Assembly: GCA_023419375.1 (NCBI GenBank)
Contig: JAEZYD010000035.1
Coordinates: forward strand, 1-64,000
Direction: 5' to 3'
Length of the DNA: 64,000 nt
Source: Pseudomonadota bacterium
GTDB lineage: Bacteria; Desulfobacterota; Desulfovibrionia; Desulfovibrionales; Desulfovibrionaceae
The translations under genes were made by a program, and so were the position numbers. Below the pieces are notes generated by a model. That model had not been told where the DNA came from. It worked only from the letters and a program-made list of their open reading frames with translations, and made no database searches. Positions within the stretch are counted from its first letter, which is position 1, and each line of letters starts with the position of its first letter. Positions 7,694 through 18,372 of the stretch are shown in pieces.

Positions 7694-8512
7694 TTATGCC
7701 CTGCCCTGATGCAAGGGTTGAGAAAGCCCAAGAAAAATACGCACGGCGTCTTCCAGCGCCTTCATGGGCACAAGCGTATCAACGCACGGCCCATGCGGCC
7801 TCTGGTTGAGCACGCCAAAGACAGGCAAAGGGTAGCTGTCCTGAATGCCTGATGTAAGATCGCGTTCGCAGGCAACAGCAATAATACAGCGCGGGCGGGT
7901 TTGCACCACAATGCGACGGGCAATGGTGCCACCAGTGGCAATGGCAAGCCGCACACCATATTTGTCTCTCAAAGCAAGCAACTCGCCCACAGGGCATTTG
8001 CCGCAGCGCTGGCAATTGTCCGGATTGTGCACGAGCCTTTGCGGGCACAAGGCCTGCTGAACGCAATGCGGTAAAAGCAGCAAAAGCTCCTGCGGCTGCG
8101 CCCTGCAGCCACTGGCGAGCACCAGCTCGTTGTTCACTTTAATAAAGCTGCGCCGCACTCTTCCTCTATCAATACCAACTGCCTTGGCAAGCAATTCCAT
8201 AAGCGGAAAAAACAGGCGTATGGTGACATGCCGCACACTGTCCACGCCCGGCAATGACTTACCAGTATAAATATGAAATATAAGGATAATGCAAAGCCAT
8301 AACAGGGCAACAATAACAACAAAACCAAAACCCATGCTGAGTGATGGCAGCCAGTGTTGCGTCGAGAAAAAGCCAATCCATGGCAAAATAAGAAAAAAAG
8401 CGACACCAAGGCACAGCAGAAGGCACGAGGCAAGCATGAGCCCGATAAAAACGCGCTTTCGCGCTCCACCATACTGCTCTGGCGGTAAAGAAAAGGGCGA
8501 TTTACGAAACAT
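7694..8512 (-). CDS. DUF116 membrane protein
   Basis: A 272-residue protein with two predicted transmembrane helices (residues 20-48 and 60-84). A cytosolic DUF116 domain follows, with clustered cysteines at 150, 156, 167, 170 and 173 (LLLLPHC, then CQRCGKCPVGEL) that look like an iron-sulfur or zinc site. A second patch lies around GGTIARR and VACERDL. The family is common in Deltaproteobacteria and clostridia and often sits next to fmt and rsmB, as here, but its role is not established. It runs directly into rsmB. A link to formyl-methionine or rRNA modification is only suggested by context. Confidence 0.85.
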   Translation of the reverse strand: MFRKSPFSLPPEQYGGARKRVFIGLMLASCLLLCLGVAFFLILPWIGFFSTQHWLPSLSMGFGFVVIVALLWLCIILIFHIYTGKSLPGVDSVRHVTIRLFFPLMELLAKAVGIDRGRVRRSFIKVNNELVLASGCRAQPQELLLLLPHCVQQALCPQRLVHNPDNCQRCGKCPVGELLALRDKYGVRLAIATGGTIARRIVVQTRPRCIIAVACERDLTSGIQDSYPLPVFGVLNQRPHGPCVDTLVPMKALEDAVRIFLGLSQPLHQGRA

Positions 8513-8621
8513 GTGGCCTCGGTTTGAAAAATCAGAAGCAAAAAACAGTCATGAGCCTTAAAATTGCACAAAACCGACCCTATAAAAAGCGCAAGCTCGC
8601 AACGCGATACAGAGGTCAAAA

Positions 8622-8650
8622 AAAGAAAAAACGAGGCTCAAAAGAGCCTC
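8622..8650 (-). terminator. Terminator downstream of fmt
   Basis: GAGGCTC (8633-8639) pairs with GAGCCTC (8644-8650). An A-rich tract to the left gives a U-run for minus-strand transcription. It separates def-fmt from the DUF116-rsmB pair. Confidence 0.85.
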
Positions 8651-8680
8651 ATTAAAAATACCCGTTGCGGAAAAAAACCA

Positions 8681-9694
8681 TTACTCCCCAGGTTCGGGAA
8701 TTCTTGCCAGACCGCAAACTCCCTTGGGCAAACCGCGCAGCACCCCGTTGAGCAGGTCGCGCGCGGACATTTCTTTTTTACCCTGAGGCTTGACCGCAGA
8801 AAGTACATACCAGCAATCAGCGCAGGCAATGCTCAAACCGTCAGCATCAACCCGCAATGCGCCGGGGGCATGACCTTGCGCAGATTGCCCCACCCTGCCT
8901 GGAGCAAGAATAAGCGAAAGCGCTTCGCGCTGCATGCCATCGCTGTCCACAGTTTCCAGCACCGTGCGCGCGCCTGGCCACGGGGTGACGCCACGCACCC
9001 GGGCGTGAACCTGGGCGGCAGGAAGCGACCAGTCAATAAAACCGTCTTCTTTGGAAATTTTAGGGGCATGGGTGGCGAGAGCATCGTCCTGCTCCACTGC
9101 CTGCGCCTTGCCGTCAAGAATATCGTCAAAAACACGCACAAGCAGCTCTGCGCCAATCTCCGCAAGGGCATCGTGCAGGGAGCCTGCCGTATGCTCGCCA
9201 ATGGGCAGACCATCAGCTGCGAAAACAGGTCCGGCGTCAAGCTTGCGCACAATACGCATAATGGAAATACCAGCCCGCGCGCCTGGCTGCCAGCCTTCCA
9301 TCACTGCCCGCTGAATGGGCGCAGCACCACGCAGGCCAGGTAAAAGCGAGGCATGAACGTTGATGGTATCAAGCGTGGGCATGGCGAGGACAGCGTCCGG
9401 CAAAATGAGGCCATAGGCCGCCACAGCCAGCAGATCAGGCTTGAAAGCCGCCAGCTCCGCCTGTGCCTCTGCACCTTTCAGGCTGGCGGGCTGCATGACA
9501 GGCAGGCCTAGCTGCAAGGCGAGCTTTTTGACGGGCGATTCCGCCAGCTTGTGGCCGCGCCCTGCCGGTCTGTCCGGCTGGGTGTATACCGCCACAATTT
9601 CGCCACGAGGCCAGGCCGCCAGCCTTTTCAGGCTGGCGGCGGCAAACTCGGGCGTTCCCATAAAGACTATACGGCACTTTTGCGTTTGAGCCAT
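8681..9694 (-). CDS. fmt: Methionyl-tRNA formyltransferase
   Basis: A 337-residue enzyme that formylates initiator Met-tRNA using 10-formyl-tetrahydrofolate. The formyltransferase domain (1-200) has IVFMGTPEFA near residue 9 and the catalytic Asn-His in INVHASLLPGLRG (about 111-123). The catalytic Asp is in MRIVRKLDAGPV near 149. The C-terminal OB-like tRNA-binding domain covers 205-330. It overlaps the end of def by 28 bases, the classic def-fmt pair acting in sequence on the N-terminus of new proteins. Length is slightly above the E. coli enzyme. Confidence 0.96.
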   Translation of the reverse strand: MAQTQKCRIVFMGTPEFAAASLKRLAAWPRGEIVAVYTQPDRPAGRGHKLAESPVKKLALQLGLPVMQPASLKGAEAQAELAAFKPDLLAVAAYGLILPDAVLAMPTLDTINVHASLLPGLRGAAPIQRAVMEGWQPGARAGISIMRIVRKLDAGPVFAADGLPIGEHTAGSLHDALAEIGAELLVRVFDDILDGKAQAVEQDDALATHAPKISKEDGFIDWSLPAAQVHARVRGVTPWPGARTVLETVDSDGMQREALSLILAPGRVGQSAQGHAPGALRVDADGLSIACADCWYVLSAVKPQGKKEMSARDLLNGVLRGLPKGVCGLARIPEPGE

Positions 9695-10185
9695 TTTTTC
9701 ACCTTGCTGTCGTACAGGGTGCGGCGCAGACGGCTTATTTTGTCAATAAACAGAATGCCGTCCAGATGGTCATATTCATGCTGGATAATAATGGCCGGAA
9801 ACTCGTCCAGATCCTCGTCGATGATATTGCCGTCCAGATCCATTGCATGCAAATGCACATTGCTCATGCGCTTGACGTCGGCCCTGTAGTTCATGGGAAC
9901 AGAAAGGCAGCCTTCCTGTTCGCTCAGAACTTCCTCGCCGGAGAGGGTCAGCACGGGGTTAATCAGCACCCTGGGCTGTTTTTCCTCGTCCTTCATGGCC
10001 GGATCCATCACAAGCATGCGGATGTTGCGCCCAACCTGCGGCGCAGCAAGACCGACACCAGGCGCAGCGTACATGGTTTCAAGCATGTCGGCAGCAAGCT
10101 GGCGAATCTCGTCCGTCACCTCGGCAACAGGTTCGCAAACCTCTTTGAGCCTGGGGTCAGGATAGGTGACAATATCAAGAATCAT
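9667..10185 (-). CDS. def: Peptide deformylase
   Basis: A 172-residue metalloenzyme that removes the formyl group from nascent proteins. The three family motifs are intact: GVGLAAPQVG (residues 43-52), EGCLSVP with metal ligand Cys93 (91-97) and HEYDH with ligands His136/His140 and catalytic Glu137. The C-terminal helix is short and very basic (KVKKWLKRK), as in many Gram-negative forms. It lies 15 bases after aspS on the same strand and overlaps fmt. Confidence 0.96.
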   Translation of the reverse strand: MILDIVTYPDPRLKEVCEPVAEVTDEIRQLAADMLETMYAAPGVGLAAPQVGRNIRMLVMDPAMKDEEKQPRVLINPVLTLSGEEVLSEQEGCLSVPMNYRADVKRMSNVHLHAMDLDGNIIDEDLDEFPAIIIQHEYDHLDGILFIDKISRLRRTLYDSKVKKWLKRKSAV

Positions 10186-10200
10186 GCAGACGTTCGCCTC

Positions 10201-12075
10201 CTAAGCTTTGTCGGCTGTTGCGCCGTCCTTTTTCTGCTCTGCGCCGGGCACTTCACGCAAGCGCAGGCCGAGATCCCGCAACTGACGCGAAGACACCGGG
10301 GAAGGCGCGTTGGTCATAAGGCAGGTGGCCTTCTGCGTCTTGGGGAAGGCAATGACATCGCGGATGCTGGACGAGCCGGAAAGCAGCATGACCAGACGGT
10401 CAAGGCCAAAAGCCAAACCGCCGTGCGGCGGCGCACCAAGATCTAGCGCCTGAATGAGGAAGCCGAACTGCTCTTCTGCCTGCTCGGGCGTAAAGCCAAG
10501 GGCCTCAAACATACGGCGCTGCACTTCGCCGGAGTGGATGCGGATGGAACCACCGCCAACTTCGCAGCCATTGAGCACCATATCATAGGCGCGGGCGCGG
10601 GCCTTGGCCGGGTCGGTAACCATCAGTTCCATATGGCCGGGAGCAGGCGAGGTGAAGGGATGGTGGCAGGCCACATAGCGCTTGTCTTCCTCGTCGTATT
10701 CGTACAGCGGGAAGTCCGTAACCCAAAGGAAGTTAAAGCTGTTTTCAGGAATCAGCTTCAGATGGTTGGCAAGATGCACGCGCAGGTTGCCAAGGGCGGC
10801 GTTGACCATGGAAGCCTCGCCCGCCTGGAAAAAGACAATGTCGCCAACCTGAAGATCAAGCGCTTCAGCAATGCCCTTGCGCTCTTCGTCCGAAAGGAAC
10901 TTGGCGATAGGCGACTGCCACTCGTCGGCCTTGATCTTGATCCAGGCCAAGCCCTGAGCGCCATAAATCTTGACGAATTCGGTAAAGGCATCAATTTCCT
11001 TGCGGGTCATGGATTCGCCGCCGGGAACCTTCATACCCTTGACCAGCTGCGCCGTGGCAAAAAGCTTGAAGCCGGAACCACGCACAATATCCGTAATATC
11101 CACAAGCTCAAGGCCAAAGCGGGTGTCGGGCTTGTCCACGCCATAACGGGCCATGGCTTCGTCCCAGGGCATGCGGGGGAAGGGAAGCGTCAGATCCTTG
11201 CCCATCACATCCTTGAACACGCGGGCCATGAGGCCTTCGGCAATGCCCATGACCTGTTCTTCATCGGCAAAGCTCATTTCAAGGTCAACCTGGGTGAATT
11301 CAGGCTGACGGTCCGCACGCAGATCTTCGTCGCGGAAGCAGCGCACTATCTGGAAGTAACGCTCCATACCGGCGACCATCAGCAGCTGTTTGAACAACTG
11401 GGGAGACTGCGGCAAGGCGTAAAATTCACCGTTGTTCAAACGGCTGGGCACCAGAAAGTCACGCGCCCCTTCGGGGGTGGACTTGGTAAGCACCGGGGTT
11501 TCCACTTCCGTAAAGCCGTTGTCGTCCAGAAAACAGCGGGCGGCCTGCGAAACCTTGTGGCGCAAACGCAGATTGGCCTGCATGCGCGGACGGCGCAGAT
11601 CAAGATAACGCCAGGTAAGGCGCAGGTTCTCACCGGCGTCGCTGCGGTCTTCAATGGCGAAGGGCGGCGTCTTGGAAGTATTGAGCAGCTTCCACTCGTG
11701 GGCCACGATTTCAATCTGGCCAGTGACCATATTGGCGTTGACCATGCCATCGGGGCGCGGACGCACCTTGCCCTTGACCGCGAGCACATATTCCGAACGC
11801 AGAATATGCGCGTTTTCGTGCGCAGAAGGAGCGATATCCGGGCTGAAAACAACCTGCGTGAGGCCGTCACGGTCGCGCAGGTCGACAAAAATCAGGCCGC
11901 CGTGGTCGCGGCGGTACTGCACCCAACCCATCAGGCAAACATCTTCACCATCATTGGTAATGGTCAACTGACCGCAGGAATGGCTGCGCTGCCAGTCACC
12001 AAGCTCAGTGACAAATTTCTGGTGTTCGCGCTGCACATCCTGCTGCGCGTCCTGCGTCTGCATCTGTTCAGTCAT
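10201..12075 (-). CDS. aspS: Aspartyl-tRNA synthetase
   Basis: A 624-residue class IIb synthetase charging tRNA-Asp. An N-terminal OB-fold anticodon domain (about 30-140) includes GWVQYRRDHGGLIFVDLRD. Class II motif 2 is FRDEDLRADRQPEF near 240, the bacterial GAD insertion spans roughly 300-440, and motif 3 is GLAFGLDRLVMLL near 560. The bacterial insertion and length indicate the bacterial type; discriminating versus non-discriminating status cannot be read by eye. The start at 12075 overlaps the hisS stop by 8 bases, so coupling is likely; the ribosome site is weak. The frame is open to 12189 but that part reads as hisS antiframe. Confidence 0.95.
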   Translation of the reverse strand: MTEQMQTQDAQQDVQREHQKFVTELGDWQRSHSCGQLTITNDGEDVCLMGWVQYRRDHGGLIFVDLRDRDGLTQVVFSPDIAPSAHENAHILRSEYVLAVKGKVRPRPDGMVNANMVTGQIEIVAHEWKLLNTSKTPPFAIEDRSDAGENLRLTWRYLDLRRPRMQANLRLRHKVSQAARCFLDDNGFTEVETPVLTKSTPEGARDFLVPSRLNNGEFYALPQSPQLFKQLLMVAGMERYFQIVRCFRDEDLRADRQPEFTQVDLEMSFADEEQVMGIAEGLMARVFKDVMGKDLTLPFPRMPWDEAMARYGVDKPDTRFGLELVDITDIVRGSGFKLFATAQLVKGMKVPGGESMTRKEIDAFTEFVKIYGAQGLAWIKIKADEWQSPIAKFLSDEERKGIAEALDLQVGDIVFFQAGEASMVNAALGNLRVHLANHLKLIPENSFNFLWVTDFPLYEYDEEDKRYVACHHPFTSPAPGHMELMVTDPAKARARAYDMVLNGCEVGGGSIRIHSGEVQRRMFEALGFTPEQAEEQFGFLIQALDLGAPPHGGLAFGLDRLVMLLSGSSSIRDVIAFPKTQKATCLMTNAPSPVSSRQLRDLGLRLREVPGAEQKKDGATADKA

Positions 12076-13324
12076 TGTTGGTTCCCGTTTGCAAGAATTG
12101 GAGTACGCCCGACTGCGGCACAGAGCACTGCTCGCCGCTTTCAAGGTTTTTAACGACCACTGTGCCCTGAGCGGCTTCGTCAGGGCCAATAATCAGACAA
12201 TGCCCGGCGCCGGACTTTCCAGCCTGACGCATGAGGCTTTTAAAGCCGCCTTCACTGAAATTCATCTCGCCGGTCAGCCCGGCGTCACGCAGCTTCTGGG
12301 CAAGCTGCCAGCCCTGGGAGCGGCTCTGCGCGTCCATGGCAACCAGATAAAAATCCGCGGCCTGACCACTGCCCTCGCCCATCATGAGGGCAAGGCGCTC
12401 CATGCCGCAGGCAAAGCCAACGCCCGGTACATCAGGCCCGCCAAGGCTTTTCACCAGGCCGTCATACCTGCCGCCGCCAGCCACAGCCGCCTGAGCACCA
12501 ATGCTGCCGCTTACCACCTCAAAAGTAGTGCGGCAATAGTAGTCAAGCCCGCGCACAAGCCTGTGATCAAGCTCGAAGGCAAGCCTTTGCCCTTGCAGCA
12601 GCTCCAGCACCGTATCAAAGTGGGCGCGGCATTCGGGGCAGTTGTAATCAATAAGCTTGGGGGCATTGTCCGTAATGGCGCGGCAACCGGGCTGCTTGCA
12701 GTCAAGCACGCGCAAGGGGTTGGTCTCCACCCTGCGGGCGCAGTCCGGGCAAAGGGCGTCCTTATCGACTCCGGCGAGGTATTCGAGCAAGGCCGCCTTG
12801 AACTTGGGGCGGCATTCCGAACAGCCAAGGGAATTGATCTTGAGCGTCAGATCCGTAAGGCCAAGATCTGACAAAAAGCGCAGCAGCATACTGACCAGTT
12901 CTGCATCAGCCATGGGGCTGTGACTGCCAAGGCACTCGCAGTTGATCTGGTGGAACTGGCGCATGCGGCCCTTCTGCGGGCGTTCATAACGGAACATGGG
13001 GCCGGTGGTGAACAGCCGACTCACAGGCTCGCGGTTGGTCAGCCCGCTCTCGATATAGGCGCGCATAACGCCAGCCGTGGCTTCAGGCCGCAGGGTAAGC
13101 GAACGGCCCTTGCGGTCAGGAAAGGTGTACATTTCCTTTTGCACCACATCGGTTTCCTCACCGATGGAACGGCAGAAAAGCTCCGTAAACTCCAGCAACG
13201 GCGTGCGCAGTTCCACAAAACCGTAGCGCCCGAAAACCTGGCGCGCGGTATTTTCAATGCGCGTGAACTGGTCACTGTCCGGCGGAAACATATCCGCAAA
13301 ACCCTTGATACGTGCGATACTCAT
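12068..13324 (-). CDS. hisS: Histidyl-tRNA synthetase
   Basis: A 418-residue class IIa synthetase for tRNA-His. It shows motif 2 with LTLRPEATAGVMRAY near 77-91, the histidine-binding LVRGLDYYCRTTFE near 256-269, and motif 3 GVGFACGMERLAL near 300. The C-terminal anticodon-binding domain covers 325-410. GAGGAAGCC precedes the ATG. An unusual CPDC/C...C cysteine set (LCPDCARR, then CNCPEC-like residues near 180-225) suggests a zinc-binding insertion as seen in some bacterial HisRS. Runs into aspS. Confidence 0.95.
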   Translation of the reverse strand: MSIARIKGFADMFPPDSDQFTRIENTARQVFGRYGFVELRTPLLEFTELFCRSIGEETDVVQKEMYTFPDRKGRSLTLRPEATAGVMRAYIESGLTNREPVSRLFTTGPMFRYERPQKGRMRQFHQINCECLGSHSPMADAELVSMLLRFLSDLGLTDLTLKINSLGCSECRPKFKAALLEYLAGVDKDALCPDCARRVETNPLRVLDCKQPGCRAITDNAPKLIDYNCPECRAHFDTVLELLQGQRLAFELDHRLVRGLDYYCRTTFEVVSGSIGAQAAVAGGGRYDGLVKSLGGPDVPGVGFACGMERLALMMGEGSGQAADFYLVAMDAQSRSQGWQLAQKLRDAGLTGEMNFSEGGFKSLMRQAGKSGAGHCLIIGPDEAAQGTVVVKNLESGEQCSVPQSGVLQFLQTGTNND

Positions 13325-13381
13325 GGCTTCCTCATAAAAAACTGGCTGTCCCGACGTGCAAGACGGCGCGAAAGAAATGGT

Positions 13382-14785
13382 CTACCTGCTGGCGCAAGGG
13401 GATTCAAGGCTGAATTTTCCAGCACAGTCGTCACAAGGCACGGGATATTCGCCAGTGAAGCAGGCCATGCAGTAGTGCTGCGGCTTTGCGACGGAACCAA
13501 GCAAGCCCGCGATGCTGAGATAATGCAAAGAATCCACATCCAGCTTGCGGGTAATTTCCGCCAGATTATGCTGCGCCGCAATAAGCTCCCCGCGCGAAGA
13601 AAAGTCTATGCCGTAAAAGCAGGGAAACTTGACCGGCGGGCTGGAAATACGGATGTGCACCTCTTTTGCGCCCAGCTCCCGCAGCTTTTTGACGCGCGTC
13701 ATCATGGTGGTGCCGCGCACAATGCTGTCATCAATAATGCAGATGCGCTTGCCTTCAATCATTTCGCGCACAGGGTTGATCTTAACCCGCACGCCAAAGC
13801 TGCGCATGCTCTGTGAAGGCTGGATAAAGGTACGCCCCACATAGTGGTTGCGAATCATGGCGTGCTCATAGGGCAGGCCAGAGCGCTGGGCAAAACCAAG
13901 GGCGGGGTAAATGCCCGAATCCGGGAAGGGCATCACGTAATCCACTTCCGGCGCAGATTCGTCAGCCAGATTCCAGCCCATTTTTTTACGGCACAGATAA
14001 ACCTGCTCGTCAAAAATATAGGAGTCAGGCCGGGCAAAATAGACCAGCTCAAAAATACACTGGCGGGGCTTCTCGGGCAGCGGCCCCATAAGGTGATCGC
14101 TGCGCACGCTGTTGCCGTCTACAATAATCATCTCGCCCGGTTCCACAGAGCGCTCAAAATCGGCCTCAAGCAGATCAAAGGCGCATGTTTCCGAGGCAAA
14201 CACGGGGCTGCCGTTCATGCGGCCAAAAGCCAGAGGATGGAAGCCGTGGGGGTCGCGCACCGCCACCATAACGCCGTCTACCATAACCAGCAGACAGTAC
14301 GCGCCGCGAACCCGGGCGCAGGTTTCCTTGACTGCGCCGGGCAGGTCGTTGTGCCTGAGCGCGCGCACCAGCAGATGCATGAACACTTCCGTGTCATTGC
14401 TGGTGGAAAATATGGCGCCTTCGTTCTCCAGGTCTTCGCGCAACTGCGCGGCGTTGACCAGGTTGCCGTTGTGCGCAAGCACCACATCCCGCCCCTTGAA
14501 ATGGGCAAGGAAGGGTTGGGCATTGCTGCTGGAGGAACGCCCGGTGGTGGAATAGCGCACATGGCCTATGGCCGTTCTGCCGGTCAGAGCCTTGAGGTGA
14601 GCCTCTGAAAAAACGTCGGGCACAAGGCCCATGCCCTTGTGTTCGTGTACGCCGTCGGTGTCAAAGGTAACTATGCCCGCGCTTTCCTGGCCGCGATGCT
14701 GCTGTGCGTACAAACCGAAATAAGCCAGACGAGCCGCTTCCTCGTGGTCATAAATGCCGAATACGCCGCATTCGTGCTTGATCAT
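13382..14785 (-). CDS. purF: Amidophosphoribosyltransferase (PurF)
   Basis: A 467-residue enzyme that commits PRPP and glutamine to purine synthesis. The N-terminus MIKHECGVFG carries a short propeptide. Cleavage would expose the Ntn nucleophile Cys6, as in the Bacillus type. The PRPP loop IIDDSIVRGTTM lies near 350. Cysteines in RQCIFELVYFA, FPCFYGID and CMACFTG match the [4Fe-4S] ligand pattern of the Bacillus-type, oxygen-sensitive enzyme, fitting an anaerobe. It begins 5 bases after the TPR lipoprotein stop. Confidence 0.95.
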   Translation of the reverse strand: MIKHECGVFGIYDHEEAARLAYFGLYAQQHRGQESAGIVTFDTDGVHEHKGMGLVPDVFSEAHLKALTGRTAIGHVRYSTTGRSSSSNAQPFLAHFKGRDVVLAHNGNLVNAAQLREDLENEGAIFSTSNDTEVFMHLLVRALRHNDLPGAVKETCARVRGAYCLLVMVDGVMVAVRDPHGFHPLAFGRMNGSPVFASETCAFDLLEADFERSVEPGEMIIVDGNSVRSDHLMGPLPEKPRQCIFELVYFARPDSYIFDEQVYLCRKKMGWNLADESAPEVDYVMPFPDSGIYPALGFAQRSGLPYEHAMIRNHYVGRTFIQPSQSMRSFGVRVKINPVREMIEGKRICIIDDSIVRGTTMMTRVKKLRELGAKEVHIRISSPPVKFPCFYGIDFSSRGELIAAQHNLAEITRKLDVDSLHYLSIAGLLGSVAKPQHYCMACFTGEYPVPCDDCAGKFSLESPCASR

Positions 14786-14790
14786 AGGCC

Positions 14791-15603
14791 TTACTTCTTC
14801 AGTTTTTTGCGCAGATGCGCAATGCGATTATCGATGACCGACGGATTGGGATAATCGTCGCGGGCCAGTTCAAAGTTTTTCAGGGCTTCTTTTCCCTTAC
14901 CGAGCTGTTCAAGGGCATCAGCCAGCAAATAGCCCGCCAGACCACGCAGAATCTTGTCCGGATCGCTATCAAGTATCTGCTGGCAAAGGTCAGAAACCTC
15001 CTGCCAGCGTTCTCTTGCCATGTTCTGGTCGGCAAGGTCGTACATGCACATGATCTTGTCATGGTCCGCCAGGGGCAGAGCAAGACATTGCTGCAAGGTA
15101 TCCTCGCCTGCGTCAAACCGGCGCAGGTTGAACTGCATGGCCGCCAGCCTGCGGTAGCCATCCACAGTCTGCTCCGCCGACAGCCCTGCAAGACCTATAT
15201 AAGCATTCCAGGCGTCCGCCGCACGGCCATAACGCCGCAAACCCTCGTTTACCTCGCCCATGCGCCGTAAAATAACGGCGCTCCTGGCGTCATTGTCTGC
15301 AAATTCCGCCAGCATGGTTTCAAGGCATTCAAGGGTGGCACGAGGTTCCTGCCCGGCGGCATTGAGCACCACCAGCAACTGCTGCCACGCTTCCCAACGC
15401 GAATCAGCATCCCGTGCCTCACGCAGATAACGCTCAAGCAGCCTTTCGGCAAGGGACCAGTCACGCAAAGAAACTGCGGTGCGGGCTGCGGAAAGGTCGT
15501 CGCCCACCATGCTCTGATCTTTGCAAGCGCACAAAAAGCCAGCAAAAACCAGGCACAGACACAGGATCAAACCCTTGCCGCAAACCCGCCGCAATATTTT
15601 CAT
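14791..15603 (-). CDS. TPR-repeat lipoprotein
   Basis: A 270-residue lipoprotein. The signal peptide (residues 1-26) ends in the lipobox-like LCAC, giving lipidated Cys27. The rest is predicted helical, with several tetratricopeptide-like repeats between 35 and 265. Examples are SLRDWSLAERLLERYL near 43, RYGRAADAWNAYIGLA near 124 and LADALEQLGKGKEALKNFELA near 230. Such proteins scaffold outer- or inner-membrane complexes. It follows gyrA after 9 bases, a placement typical of this lineage; specific role unknown. Confidence 0.85.
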   Translation of the reverse strand: MKILRRVCGKGLILCLCLVFAGFLCACKDQSMVGDDLSAARTAVSLRDWSLAERLLERYLREARDADSRWEAWQQLLVVLNAAGQEPRATLECLETMLAEFADNDARSAVILRRMGEVNEGLRRYGRAADAWNAYIGLAGLSAEQTVDGYRRLAAMQFNLRRFDAGEDTLQQCLALPLADHDKIMCMYDLADQNMARERWQEVSDLCQQILDSDPDKILRGLAGYLLADALEQLGKGKEALKNFELARDDYPNPSVIDNRIAHLRKKLKK

Positions 15604-15612
15604 CAGCTATGC

Positions 15613-18168
<2,556 letters not shown>

Positions 18169-18372
18169 TGCGGGCCTCGCTGCTGTTATTTTGGGGCTGG
18201 AAGGACAAGCCCCCCTGATGCAAAGGGCCTAAACCCTGCTGCATCCCCATTTTACGTGTCATGCGGCGAAAAACCCTGGTGAAAAACCGGCTTTTCGCTT
18301 CACGCTATTGATATATTCACAGGAGAGTGTGTGGAACTGCCCAGCACGGACAGCCCCACACAGATTCTCCCT

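Noticed and set aside
10534..12153. A 539-codon plus-strand open frame opposite aspS
   Set aside because: It is the antisense frame of the well-supported aspS gene, lacks family motifs and a ribosome site; such frames are common in GC-rich genes.
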